Positions 35,530-44,369 of a DNA stretch of 64,000 nucleotides are shown here, in pieces. Both the position numbers and the translations under genes were made by a program. The first letter of the stretch is position 1. Every line of letters starts with the position of its first letter. Below the pieces are notes generated by a model. The model was not told where the DNA came from, did no database searches, and saw only the letters and a list, made by a program, of their open reading frames with translations. This DNA comes from Chersky-840 sp035604715 (lineage in GTDB: Bacteria > Actinomycetota > Acidimicrobiia > Acidimicrobiales > UBA8190), in the NCBI GenBank assembly GCA_963731665.1, contig CAVSWP010000003.1, forward strand, positions 62,001-126,000, in the 5' to 3' direction.

Positions 35530-36858
35530 CTACGCGGCCATCACGGCGGCCGGGAGCGCGCCGCCCCGGGCCGGGACGGCGCGCAGTCCGATGACCACGG
35601 CGCCGACGGCCGCGACGAAGGCCAGGAGGGCGGCGAGCTCGGTGGTGGGCAGTCCTCCGGCCTGCTCGACCATCACCCCGGTCAGCGCGATCCAGGCGAA
35701 CGAGAGCACCGGCAGGCGCTTGGCGGCCAGGTCGAGGAGCACGAGCCCCACGCTCACGGCCAACAGGTAGTAGCTCGCGAACCACACCTCGGCCACCAGC
35801 CGTCCGGCGCAACAGGCGGTGGCGAGCCCGACCAGGGGAACCGGTGACAGCAAGCGGTCTCCGGCCCGCCACCGGGCCCACAGGGCCATGGCCAGGGCCA
35901 GGACGACGGGGCCGTCCCGGGCGACCAGGAGCTTGGTCGACTCGGCCAGGCTGGTCATGCCCAGCAGCGTGCCGGTGGTGAGCTTCGTCACCCCGCCGGA
36001 GTTGGTGGCGCTGAGCGTCCTCCACGTCCCCGTCGGGTCCACCACCGCGAAGGGGAGGACGGCGCAGCCCACCACCACGGCGAAGGGGACCACGACCCGG
36101 GCCCGCTCTCGCCACCCGGGCACGGCGACCAGCACCGCCACGAGCGGGAGGAGGGCGAACTGCTTGCACAGGAAGGCCACGGCGAAGGCCACACCGGTGA
36201 GCGCCCATCGTCGGTGCAGCGCCTCGGCGAGCCCCGCGCAGGCGAGCCCCACGCACACCAGGTCCTGGGGGTGGAAGGTCTCGACGAGGCCGTCGCTGGC
36301 GGCGGGCATGGCGACGAGCACCGTCACCAGCAGGATCTCGGCTGCTCCACCCCCGGCCCCGGCCGCCCGCAGGAGCCGGACGGCGCCGAAGGCCAGGACC
36401 ACCCACGCCAGGATCCCGAGCACCGCTTGGGACCGGTACCACCGGTGGGTGGCCAGCTGATCGGGCGCGCACTGCTTCAGGAACACGCGGGTGACGGGGC
36501 CGACGCGGCCATCACACCACGTGGGGGAGCCGATCAGAGGACGAAGGGCGAGGACGAAGGGCGAGCTGAGCAGGGCGTAGCCCGGGGGTTGGGGCAGCAC
36601 CGACTTCTGGGCGGCTTCGGTGAGCTGGCCGTCGGCGACGGCGGTGGCGGGCTGGGTCACGGCGTAGGCGTCTCCCAGCGACGGACCACCCCGCAGGGCC
36701 ACGATCCCCACGAACGCGCCCAGGGCGCCGACGTACAGCACCACCATGGTCAGTGCCGGGATGCGACGCGCCCCGGGGCCGGAGGGTGGCGTCGACGACG
36801 TCGACGACGTGATGACCTGGGCGTGCCCCGAGTCGGGTTCCAGCCACAGCCGTGTCAC
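35530..36858 (-). CDS. Polytopic membrane protein, probable GT-C/GT87-like glycosyltransferase
   Basis: About 442 residues from a GTG at 36858, with roughly eleven helices. After the first helix the extracytoplasmic loop GGPSLGDAYAVTQPATAVAD resembles the acidic loop of GT87-type polyprenyl-phosphate-dependent mannosyltransferases, and FHPQDLVCVGLACAGLAEAL and FLCKQFALLPLVAVLVAVPG also recall that group. No biochemical assignment is possible from this. The gene lies 88 bases downstream of the FAD oxidoreductase on the same strand. The frame upstream of 36858 overlaps that gene and is a shadow. Confidence 0.55.
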   Translation of the reverse strand: MTRLWLEPDSGHAQVITSSTSSTPPSGPGARRIPALTMVVLYVGALGAFVGIVALRGGPSLGDAYAVTQPATAVADGQLTEAAQKSVLPQPPGYALLSSPFVLALRPLIGSPTWCDGRVGPVTRVFLKQCAPDQLATHRWYRSQAVLGILAWVVLAFGAVRLLRAAGAGGGAAEILLVTVLVAMPAASDGLVETFHPQDLVCVGLACAGLAEALHRRWALTGVAFAVAFLCKQFALLPLVAVLVAVPGWRERARVVVPFAVVVGCAVLPFAVVDPTGTWRTLSATNSGGVTKLTTGTLLGMTSLAESTKLLVARDGPVVLALAMALWARWRAGDRLLSPVPLVGLATACCAGRLVAEVWFASYYLLAVSVGLVLLDLAAKRLPVLSFAWIALTGVMVEQAGGLPTTELAALLAFVAAVGAVVIGLRAVPARGGALPAAVMAA

Positions 36859-36946
36859 TGCCGGAGCCCCCCTTCCGGACGCCCCCCGCCGCCGGCAGGG
36901 GTCACGTGGACACCAATTGTAGGGTCCCGGCGCCGGTTGCCGGCCG

Positions 36947-38533
36947 TCACGCCCCGGCCACGAGGTCGCGGTCCACGGCCATCGCCGCGTTGCGCCCGTT
37001 GATGGCCATGACACTTCCTCCCGGATGGGTGGACGCCCCGCACAGGTAGACGCCGGCGATGGGGGTCCGGGGCCCGAACCGGTTGTGCCACATCTGGTCG
37101 GGGAGGCATTCGCCTTGAAAGATGTGGCCGCCGGTGAGCCCGATGCGTTCTTCGACGTCGGGGGGTCCGAGGACCTCGCGGTGCACGACCACGTCGGCCA
37201 CATCGGGGGCGAAGCGGCCGATCGCCGCGATGGCGAGGTCACCGATCTCGTCGCGTCGGTCCGCCCACGACCCGCGCGCCAGGGCGTAGGGGACGTACTG
37301 GGCGAACACGCTCATGACGTGGCCGCCCTCGGGGACGACGGACGGGTCGTAGGCGCTCTGGAAGTAGAGCTCGCACCAGGCCGGGGCCGCTTCGCCTCGT
37401 TTGCTCGACACGAAGGCCGCCTGGGTGTCGTCGATGCCGGTGCTTATGGTCACCATGGCCCGGTGGGGGTCCACGTCGGCACGGGCCGAGGGAAACTTCG
37501 GGAGCCGGCTCAGGCCACAGTTGATCTTCAGGACCGGGCTCTCGCTGCGCCACGACGCCACCCGGGCACGGAAGGGCTCGGGGACCCCGTGCTCGCACAG
37601 GGCGACGGTGCGCTTGGGGTCGGCATTGGAGACGACGGCTCGGGCCCTGATCATCTCGCCGCCCGCCAGGCGCACGCCCTCACCGGGGAGCACCGACGCC
37701 ACCGGGACCCCGGCGGCCAGCGCCGCCCCCGCGTCGGTGGCCGCGTCGGCCAGGGCGAACGACACCTGCCCCATGCCCCCGTCGACGTAGCCCCAGGCAC
37801 CGGGGCGGCCTTCGATGGTGCCCGACGCGTGCATGAGGTGGACTCCCGCCGTCCCGGGGTCGCGGGGACCGGCGGAGGTGCCGATGATCCCCTGGCCGTG
37901 CAGGGCGGTGCGCAGGCGCTCGTCGTGGACGTGGCGCTCCACGACATCGGCGATGGACGCCTCGAACACGGTTTCCACGGCCTCGCCGTCGCCGGCCAGG
38001 AGGTCCTCGATCTCGGCTCGGTCGGGGGCGTCGCCGACCCAGGTGTCGCGTGGACCGTGGCGCAGGGCCCGGCGGATCCGCTCGAACAGCTCGTCGTAGG
38101 CCAGGTACCCCTCGACGTCGCCGGGGGAGAGCTTGGCCACCGCGGCGGCGCTGCGATCGATGTCGTCCCACAGCGCGATGGAGGTGCCGTCCTCGAACGG
38201 GCACCACATGTGGGGGTCCACGAGTTGGACCCGATAGCCGCGGTCGCGCAGGCCGAGCTCGTCCACCACCACGGGGTGCAAGAGGCCGACCGAGTAGGCA
38301 CACGGGCTCACGAGCCAGCGCGGGTCGGGGAACGGTTGCTCGAGGGTGCACGCCCCGCCGAGGCGGCTGCGGCGTTCGAGGACGAGCACGCTGTGCCCGG
38401 CGCGCGCCAGATAGGCCGCCGCCGTCAGGCCGTTGTGGCCGCCACCGACCACCACCACGTCCCAGAGGCGCGCCGCCAGCTCCGAGATCGGAGCAGGCAG
38501 GCCGACCTGTCCGAACACGTCGCGGGTGTGCAC
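36947..38533 (-). CDS. FAD-dependent oxidoreductase, phytoene desaturase/PYROXD2-like
   Basis: 528 residues. A dinucleotide-binding motif VVVGGGHNGLTAAAYLARAG (about 27-46) with ERRSRLGGAC behind it marks the phytoene desaturase superfamily; the C-terminal YLCGASTHPGGSVMAINGRN is the FAD-binding end. The sequence looks closer to PYROXD2-like proteins than to carotenoid enzymes, and no crt genes are near, so I do not call carotenoid synthesis. GTG start. The MerR gene follows immediately upstream on the same strand; its regulator may act on this gene. Confidence 0.8.
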   Translation of the reverse strand: MHTRDVFGQVGLPAPISELAARLWDVVVVGGGHNGLTAAAYLARAGHSVLVLERRSRLGGACTLEQPFPDPRWLVSPCAYSVGLLHPVVVDELGLRDRGYRVQLVDPHMWCPFEDGTSIALWDDIDRSAAAVAKLSPGDVEGYLAYDELFERIRRALRHGPRDTWVGDAPDRAEIEDLLAGDGEAVETVFEASIADVVERHVHDERLRTALHGQGIIGTSAGPRDPGTAGVHLMHASGTIEGRPGAWGYVDGGMGQVSFALADAATDAGAALAAGVPVASVLPGEGVRLAGGEMIRARAVVSNADPKRTVALCEHGVPEPFRARVASWRSESPVLKINCGLSRLPKFPSARADVDPHRAMVTISTGIDDTQAAFVSSKRGEAAPAWCELYFQSAYDPSVVPEGGHVMSVFAQYVPYALARGSWADRRDEIGDLAIAAIGRFAPDVADVVVHREVLGPPDVEERIGLTGGHIFQGECLPDQMWHNRFGPRTPIAGVYLCGASTHPGGSVMAINGRNAAMAVDRDLVAGA

Positions 38534-38569
38534 GACGTCATGCTTGCAGGTCGGGCCGCTCGTCCGAGG

Positions 38570-39010
38570 TTACGACGCGGCGGGCTGTTCGAGGATCGTC
38601 GAGGGCACCAACGACAGGAGCCGTCCGCGCCGGGGCGACAACGAGACCAGAGCCAGTGCGGCGTCGCCGAAGACGTCGGGCTCGTCTTGCCCCACGGGAT
38701 CTGCCGGGGGGCGCAGGCCGAGCACGTCGCCGAGGCTTCGGTTCGCCTCCCACGCCCCGAGCAGCGTCGCCAGCGCGGCCAACGAGAAGCCCTCATCCTG
38801 CAGGCGCACGATGGCCCGGAGCCGGTCGAGGTGGGCGGCGTCGTAGTAGCCGGTGCGACCGACCAGGGCGGGACCGGGGAGCAGCCCGCGGGTCTGCAGG
38901 GCCCGCACCTGGCGCGTGGTGGTCCCCGCCGCCCGGGCCAGCTCGTCGACGGTCAGGCCCCCGGGCCGGCGGTCAGCCGGAGAGGTTTTCGGGGCCCGTC
39001 GGGAAGGCAC
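38570..39010 (-). CDS. MerR-family transcriptional regulator
   Basis: 146 residues from a GTG at 39010. LTVDELARAAGTTTRQVRAL and the following RGLLPGPALVGRTGYYDAAH form the winged-helix domain of MerR proteins, then a coiled-coil-forming helix (DRLRAIVRLQDEGFSLAALA). The C-terminal effector region is short with no cysteines, so it is not a metal sensor of the MerR/CueR kind. The start lies 10 bases from a palindromic operator (39020-39039), indicating autoregulation and control of the divergent MaoC gene. The frame can be read 16 codons further upstream, but that would cover the operator. Confidence 0.82.
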   Translation of the reverse strand: MPSRRAPKTSPADRRPGGLTVDELARAAGTTTRQVRALQTRGLLPGPALVGRTGYYDAAHLDRLRAIVRLQDEGFSLAALATLLGAWEANRSLGDVLGLRPPADPVGQDEPDVFGDAALALVSLSPRRGRLLSLVPSTILEQPAAS

Positions 39011-39019
39011 CCCTTGATC

Positions 39020-39039
39020 GTAACATAATTTGATGTTAC
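39020..39039. promoter_or_regulatory. Palindromic operator, probable MerR-family binding site
   Basis: GTAACATAATTTGATGTTAC: perfect 7-bp inverted repeats (GTAACAT and ATGTTAC) around a 6-bp centre. It is the only long AT-rich island in a very GC-rich area, lies 10 bases upstream of the merR start and 48 bases upstream of the MaoC-gene start. Position, symmetry and composition fit an operator within the overlapping divergent promoters. Confidence 0.75.
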
Positions 39040-39087
39040 ATATCAGAGGGCCGGGCACGCCCTGACGGGCTCGGGAGGAGGACCGCC

Positions 39088-39939
39088 ATGCCGATCAACC
39101 CGGACGCCGTCGGAGCCACCTCGGCCCCCGTCGAACGATCGTGGTCGTCGTCGGACTGCCTGCTCTATGCGCTCGGCGTCGGTGCGGGGTCGGTGGACGA
39201 CGGGGACTTCGAGCTCGAGTACACCACCGAGAACTCCACCGACCGCCCCCAGAAGGTCCTCCCCACGTTCGCGGCGGTGGTGGGCGGGGGCGGCCCGCCG
39301 AGGTCCAGCCTGGGCTCGTTCGACCTGGCCATGTTGGTCCACGGGGAGCAGTCGATCGAGCTGGCCGGGCCGATGCCCACCGAGGCCACGGTGCGCACGA
39401 CAAGCGTGGTGACCGGGATCTACGACAAGGGCTCGGGCGCCGTGGTGGTGAGCGAGTCCACCTCTGTCGATGCCGGCAGCGGCCAGCCGTGCTTCTCCAC
39501 CACGACATCGCTGTTCATCCGGGGCGAGGGTGGGTTCGGAGGCGAGCGGGGCCCGTCGTCGACGGTCCCGATGCCCGAGCGTGAGCCCGACGAGGTGGTG
39601 ACCTACCCGACGCGGACCGACCAGGCCCTGCTGTACCGGTTGTCGGGTGACCGCAATCCCTTGCACTCCGATCCGGTGTTCGCCAAGCGGGCCGGGTTCG
39701 ACCGGCCCATCCTGCACGGCCTGTGCACCTACGGGTTCACGGGCCGGGCCTTGCTCCACGCCGTGTGCGGCTCGGACCCGGCCCGTTTCGGCACCATGGC
39801 CGGGCGGTTCTCGCGACCCACCTATCCCGGCGACACCCTGACGGTGGCGATCTGGGACGACGGGGACGAGGTGCGGTTCCGCACCGTCAACCAGCGTGGC
39901 GAGACCGTGATCGACGCCGGGCGCTTCGTGGCGCGTTAG
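39088..39939 (+). CDS. MaoC-like (R)-specific enoyl-CoA hydratase, double hotdog
   Basis: 283 residues with two hotdog halves. The second carries the hydratase-2 motif YRLSGDRNPLHSDPVFAKRA (about residues 182-201) with catalytic Asp and His, followed by GFDRPILHGLCTYG; the first half is degenerate and serves for substrate binding. This architecture is that of peroxisomal hydratase 2 and actinobacterial homologues acting on long or branched/steroid enoyl-CoA esters. The ATG has a strong GGAGGAGG seven bases upstream. It is divergent from the MerR gene and likely under its control. Confidence 0.87.
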   Translation: MPINPDAVGATSAPVERSWSSSDCLLYALGVGAGSVDDGDFELEYTTENSTDRPQKVLPTFAAVVGGGGPPRSSLGSFDLAMLVHGEQSIELAGPMPTEATVRTTSVVTGIYDKGSGAVVVSESTSVDAGSGQPCFSTTTSLFIRGEGGFGGERGPSSTVPMPEREPDEVVTYPTRTDQALLYRLSGDRNPLHSDPVFAKRAGFDRPILHGLCTYGFTGRALLHAVCGSDPARFGTMAGRFSRPTYPGDTLTVAIWDDGDEVRFRTVNQRGETVIDAGRFVAR

Positions 39940-39983
39940 AGGCCGCCCGTGGCCGGCGGGTCTCGGGCCCCGCTCGGACCGGC

Positions 39984-41681
39984 TCAGATCAGTCCGACCA
40001 CGTCGCCGTTCTCGTCGATGTCGATGCGCTCGGCCGCCGGGTGGGACGGGAGGCCGGGCATGGTCCGCATGTCGCCGCAGATGGGGTAGACGAATCCCGC
40101 TCCCACCGAGGCCCGCACCTCACGGACCGGGAGCCGCCAGCCCGTGGGCGCTCCTTTGAGGTTGGGGTCCGAGGAGATGGACAGATGGGTCTTGGCGATG
40201 CAGATGGGCAGGCCTCCGAACCCGTTGTCCTCGTAGGTGTCGAGCTGGCGGGCCGCGGTGGGCGAGTAGTCCACCCCGTCGGCGCCGTAGACCCTGGTGG
40301 CGATGGTCTCGATCTTGGTGCGCAGCGGAGCCTCGCTGGGGTACAGGAGCCGGAATTCCGACGGCTCCTCGGCCGCGTGGACCACGGCTTCGGCGAGCTC
40401 CACGGCACCTCGGCCGCCGTCGGTGAAGTGGGTGCACACCGCCGAGCGCACTCCCACCTCCTCGGCGATCTCGCGGATGGCGGCGTGCTCGGAGGCGAAG
40501 TCCTCGGGGAAGGCGTTGATGGCCACCACGGGAGTCACCCCGTGCAAGCGCACGTTCTCGAGCTGTTTGCGAAGGTTCGCGCCCCCGACCACCACCTCGT
40601 CGGGCCGCTCCTCGAGCATGTTCGGGGGTAGGGCCTTCCCGGCCACCACGTGATGGACGCCGGCGTGCGCCTTCAAGGCCCTGACCGTGACCACCACGAC
40701 GGCGACATCGGGCGCCAGGCCCGAGGTGCGGCACTTGATGTTGAAGAATCGCTCGGCTCCCATGTCGGCGCCGAATCCCGCCTCGGTGATCAGGAAGTCC
40801 CCGGTGTGGATCCCGATGAGATCGGCGATCACCGACGAGTTCCCGTGGGCGATGTTGCCGAAGGGCCCGGCGTGCACCAACACGGGGGTGTTCTCGAGCG
40901 TCTGCAGCAGGTTCGGCTTGATGGCGTCGCGCATCATCACCGTCATGGCTCCGGCGGCGCGCAGCTCCTCGGCGGTGACGGGCGCACCGGCTCGGGTGTA
41001 CCCGACCACGATCCGACCCAGCCGGGTGCGCATGTCCCGCAGCGATCGGGACAACGCCAGCACCGCCATGACCTCGGAGGCGGCGGTGATGTCGAACCCC
41101 GACTGCCGGGGGATCCCGTCCTCGGCCGTACCCAGGCCGATCACGAGATTGCGCAGGGCCCGGTCGTTCACGTCGAGGACACGACGCCACGTCACGTTGT
41201 GGATGTCGATCCCGAGCTCGTTGCCGTGATGAAGGTGGTTGTCGAGCATCGACGACAAGATGTTGTGGGCGGCGGTCACGGCGTGCATGTCGCCGGTGAG
41301 ATGGAGGTTGAGGGCTTCGAAGGGCACGGCCTGGCTGTACCCGCCGCCGGCGGCCCCTCCCTTGATCCCGAACGTGGGGCCCATCGAAGCCTGGCGGATG
41401 GCGATGGTGGCCCGCTTGGAGATGTGGCGCATGGCCTGGCCGAGCCCGAGGGTGGTCGTGGTCTTGCCCTCGCCCAGCGGGGTGGGGGTGATGGCCGTGA
41501 CGACGACGTACCGGGCGCGCGGTCGATCGGCGAGGGCTTCGATGGCGTCCAGGCTCACCTTGGCCACGTGCTCGCCGTAGGGCTCGAGCAGTCCCTCGGG
41601 GATGCCAGCCTCGGCGGCGATCTTGGCGATGGGCTCGAGCGTGGCCCGTCTCGAGATCTCCAGCGCGCTCAAGATGGCCAT
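39984..41681 (-). CDS. fhs: Formate-tetrahydrofolate ligase
   Basis: A 565-residue enzyme making 10-formyl-THF from formate, THF and ATP for one-carbon metabolism. The ATP loop TPTPLGEGKTTTTLGL (65-80) and downstream KGGAAGGGYSQAVPFEALNLH, TGDMHAVTAAHN and EAGFGADMGAERFFNIKCR are diagnostic. ATG 41681 has GAGGAGAG eight bases upstream, which decides against the longer frame starting at 41807. Complete and of normal length. Confidence 0.96.
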   Translation of the reverse strand: MAILSALEISRRATLEPIAKIAAEAGIPEGLLEPYGEHVAKVSLDAIEALADRPRARYVVVTAITPTPLGEGKTTTTLGLGQAMRHISKRATIAIRQASMGPTFGIKGGAAGGGYSQAVPFEALNLHLTGDMHAVTAAHNILSSMLDNHLHHGNELGIDIHNVTWRRVLDVNDRALRNLVIGLGTAEDGIPRQSGFDITAASEVMAVLALSRSLRDMRTRLGRIVVGYTRAGAPVTAEELRAAGAMTVMMRDAIKPNLLQTLENTPVLVHAGPFGNIAHGNSSVIADLIGIHTGDFLITEAGFGADMGAERFFNIKCRTSGLAPDVAVVVVTVRALKAHAGVHHVVAGKALPPNMLEERPDEVVVGGANLRKQLENVRLHGVTPVVAINAFPEDFASEHAAIREIAEEVGVRSAVCTHFTDGGRGAVELAEAVVHAAEEPSEFRLLYPSEAPLRTKIETIATRVYGADGVDYSPTAARQLDTYEDNGFGGLPICIAKTHLSISSDPNLKGAPTGWRLPVREVRASVGAGFVYPICGDMRTMPGLPSHPAAERIDIDENGDVVGLI

Positions 41682-41853
41682 GTGTGTGCTCTCCTCGGCG
41701 ATGGTCCGCCACGCATGCCGGAGAGATCCACCTTCCCCCCGATGGCTGGCCCACCGTTTATAGCCTTTCCGCGCCTTCAACCGCGGCGGCCCCCGGGGGG
41801 CGTGCAACAGTAAGAGCGCCTACAGCACGAGCCCGGCGGCAGGAGGACTGGCG

Positions 41854-42963
41854 ATGTCGACCTTCATCACGCGCTTCGACACTGCGGGCACCGGTGTCCG
41901 GCTGGCGGTGAAGGATCTGATCGACATGGAAGGGGTACCCACCACCGCCGGGTGCCGGGCCGTGGCCAACGAGGCGACCCCGGCCACCGCCGACGCCCAG
42001 TGCCTGGCCGGTGCGAGATCGGCCGGTGCTCGGATCGTGGGCCGCACCAATCTCCACGAGTTGGCACTCGGGGTGACGGGTGTGAACCCGTGGTACGGCA
42101 CACCGGTCAACCCCCTCGATCCCCGACTCGTCCCCGGCGGGTCGTCGAGCGGGTCGGCGGTGGCGGTGGCCACCTTCGAAGCCGATGTCGCGCTGGGCAG
42201 TGACACCGGTGGCTCGGTGCGGATCCCCTCAGCGTGCTGCGGCACGGCCGGGCTCAAGACCACGTGGGGCCGCATACCGCTCGCCGGGGTGTGGCCGCTC
42301 TCCCCGAGCTTCGACACCGTGGGCCCCATGGCCCGCGACGTGGCGGGACTGGTGGTCGGCATGGAGCTGCTCGAACCGGGCTTCGTCGTGGGCGACGGTG
42401 CCGCCCTGCGGGTGGCGCGGCTGCGGCTGGAGGCCGACCCGCTGATCGACGCCGCCATCGACCGGGCCCTGGCGCTGTCGGGGTGGGAGGTCGCCGACGT
42501 CGAGCTACCGCGCTGGCACGACGCCACCGCCGCCGCCGGCGTGCTGCTGGTGGTGGAGGCGTGGGAGACGGACCGGGACCTGGTGGAGCGCCGTCCCGAC
42601 GAGATCGGCGCCGATGTCGTCGGGCGCCTGCGCCTGGGCTCGGCCATCGACGCCCGGGGGGTGGAATCGGCGCACGCCGTCAAACGGCAGTGGGGCGCCA
42701 GTCTGGAAGAGATCTTCCAACGCTTCGACGTCATCGCCACCCCCACGCTGACGGTCTTTCCCCCGCCCCTCGACGGTGGCGAGGAGCTCCTCATGGCGCG
42801 TTGCACCCTCCCGGTCAACCTGGCCGGGGTGCCCGCGCTCGCCCTGCCCGTGCCGAGTACCGGCGCGCTACCGGCGAGCCTCCAGCTCATCGGACCGGTC
42901 CACAGCGAGGAGATGCTCCTGGCGGCCGGGCTGGCGCTCGAGGCGGCGCTGGCAACGCTCTGA
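41854..42963 (+). CDS. Amidase (amidase-signature family), short form
   Basis: 369 residues. Triad residues: K20 in AVKDLID, cis-Ser S98 in PGGSSSGSA and nucleophile S121 in DTGGSVRIPSACCG. It starts only 19 residues before the catalytic Lys, whereas most amidases have 70 or more, so the N-terminal helices of the fold are missing or this is a compact subclass. The Shine-Dalgarno AGGAGG eight bases before the ATG supports the start as drawn. It is divergent from fhs. Confidence 0.87.
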   Translation: MSTFITRFDTAGTGVRLAVKDLIDMEGVPTTAGCRAVANEATPATADAQCLAGARSAGARIVGRTNLHELALGVTGVNPWYGTPVNPLDPRLVPGGSSSGSAVAVATFEADVALGSDTGGSVRIPSACCGTAGLKTTWGRIPLAGVWPLSPSFDTVGPMARDVAGLVVGMELLEPGFVVGDGAALRVARLRLEADPLIDAAIDRALALSGWEVADVELPRWHDATAAAGVLLVVEAWETDRDLVERRPDEIGADVVGRLRLGSAIDARGVESAHAVKRQWGASLEEIFQRFDVIATPTLTVFPPPLDGGEELLMARCTLPVNLAGVPALALPVPSTGALPASLQLIGPVHSEEMLLAAGLALEAALATL

Positions 42964-43037
42964 CGACGTCCCGACGAGGACCTTGTCCATCGCGTTCTCG
43001 CACACCAGCGGCGTGCTCTTCACGGGGGACACCGCCG

Positions 43038-43286
43038 TCAGTGGTTGGAGGCGGACGCCGACGCGGCCTTGCCGGGCCACCACCCCTCGTCGGCGGAGTC
43101 GGCGAACTTGTGCCGGGGGTCGAGTCGCAGGGCTTCGCCCACGCTGCCGACGCGATGCCAGTCGATTCCCCGGTGGCAGCCCGAGCACTCGGGGAAGCGG
43201 TCGCCCTTGGTGACCACGACCTGGGCGTGCCCGCAGCGGCCGGCCCACACGCCCGACTCGTCGCACATCTGTTTGGTGAACGCCAT
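43038..43286 (-). CDS. Small zinc-knuckle-like protein, unknown
   Basis: 82 residues. Four Cys in C-x9-C(GH)...C-x2-C arrangement (QMCDESGVWAGRCGHAQ and FPECSGCHRGIDWHRV) suggest a zinc-binding fold; the tail is low-complexity Ala/Ser. ATG 43286 fits the family-like core; the longer frame is Ser/Arg-rich. Function unknown. A second, even smaller Cys-rich gene lies 174 bases upstream on the same strand. Confidence 0.6.
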   Translation of the reverse strand: MAFTKQMCDESGVWAGRCGHAQVVVTKGDRFPECSGCHRGIDWHRVGSVGEALRLDPRHKFADSADEGWWPGKAASASASNH

Positions 43287-43460
43287 GGTGCCCCCCAAGG
43301 GTTGCGATGTCGGTGATGCCGACAGGTCGCGACAGCACCTCTGTGACGGCCTCTGGTGCATTCATCGACCGGGGCACGCCGGCGGGTGAGAAGACATCGT
43401 CTTCAGACCCAAGATTGGGACTTTGGTCACTGCCGGCGCCTGCCGGCACGGGGAAGTGGC

Positions 43461-43562
43461 TCAGGCGGGTGACGGTGGCTTGCGGGCGGTGTGCGCCAGC
43501 ACGTCGCGCAGGAACTGGAGCAGGTCGCAACGGAAGCAGTAGTCGTGGCACCGGTGAGCCAT
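43461..43562 (-). CDS. 33-residue Cys-rich peptide
   Basis: The ATG at 43562 is preceded by AGGGGGGA five bases upstream, a very strong Shine-Dalgarno. The peptide (MAHRCHDYCFRCDLLQFLRD, then VLAHTARKPPSPA) has C-x3-C-x2-C with adjacent His residues that could bind zinc, followed by an amphipathic helix. Its small size makes it easy to overlook. Same strand as the zinc-knuckle gene 174 bases downstream. No homologue known to me; translation is an inference from the ribosome site. Confidence 0.5.
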   Translation of the reverse strand: MAHRCHDYCFRCDLLQFLRDVLAHTARKPPSPA

Positions 43563-43863
43563 ACCCGTCCCCCCCTGACGACCGTCCTCGCCCCACGTCC
43601 CCGCCGGGCGGAACCGCACTGCCTGTCTGGGCCCACCGTGATCCTCGAGCCTCACCGCCGGCCCTCGCGCTTCCCAACAATCGCCCAACTCCGACCGGGA
43701 GGTCCAGTCCGAGCCGGCGGTGGGGGGGCGGCGGTGGGGGGCGGCCGGGTCCGCCGTGACCCGGAGGCCGGTTGTCCGGAGCGGGAACCGGTCGGGACCT
43801 CGGGTACTTGGGTAGTGTCGGCCGGGCCCGGCACGGGAGCCGGGCGACCTCGGGGGGAACGCC
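43563..43863. other. G-rich divergent promoter region
   Basis: About 300 bases between the divergent Cys-rich peptide and SRPBCC genes. It includes G-tracts around 43718-43750 (several runs of 4-7 G) that could form a G-quadruplex on the plus strand. No convincing gene or tRNA was seen. Confidence 0.35.
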
Positions 43864-44340
43864 GTGATCCGTGGTGAAGGGACCGCCGTCGTGAAGGGTG
43901 TCACTCCCGACGAGGTCTTCGATTTCGTGCTCGACCCGGCGCAGTACACCAAGGCCGACACCAAGATGGTGTGGGTGACGAAGCTCGCCGACGTCCCCGG
44001 GGGGATGTTGGCGCGCGAGGACGGCAAGTTCCTCGGCGTGTTCAAGGGCTCGGTCGTGACCCGGTATCGCTGGACGCGACCCACGAGCATCGACGTCACC
44101 CTCGAACACGGGGTGCCGCGCGCCCTGCACGCGTGGTTCGAGATCGATGCCGTCGAGGGGGGCACGCGGGTGCGCCATGTCGAGGAGCTCGACCTGGGCC
44201 ACGGGCCACTGGGCATGCTCCATGACGCCGTGGCGCGTTCGTGGTTCGCCCGCTCGGTGGCCCACGAGGTTGCGGAGATCGCCCGCCTGCTCGAATCCGG
44301 AGAGCGCGGCCGGGGGCCCGAGAGCCCGACCTCGGCGTGA
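43864..44340 (+). CDS. SRPBCC (START-like) family protein
   Basis: 158 residues with the helix-grip pattern: a beta strand then TPDEVFDFVLDPAQYTKADT near the N-terminus, a series of strands (LGVFKGSVVTRYRWTRPTSI, LHAWFEIDAVEGGTRVRHVE) and a long closing helix HDAVARSWFARSVAHEVAEI. The fold binds a hydrophobic ligand such as a lipid or polyketide. GTG start with CGGGGGGA six bases before it. Ligand and function unknown. Confidence 0.75.
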   Translation: MIRGEGTAVVKGVTPDEVFDFVLDPAQYTKADTKMVWVTKLADVPGGMLAREDGKFLGVFKGSVVTRYRWTRPTSIDVTLEHGVPRALHAWFEIDAVEGGTRVRHVEELDLGHGPLGMLHDAVARSWFARSVAHEVAEIARLLESGERGRGPESPTSA

Positions 44341-44369
44341 GCGACGTGCTCAGAGTGATCGGCGTCCCG

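Noticed and set aside
36947..38533. Carotenoid biosynthesis locus
   Set aside because: The oxidoreductase resembles PYROXD2 more than CrtI, and no crtB, crtE or other carotenoid gene is near.
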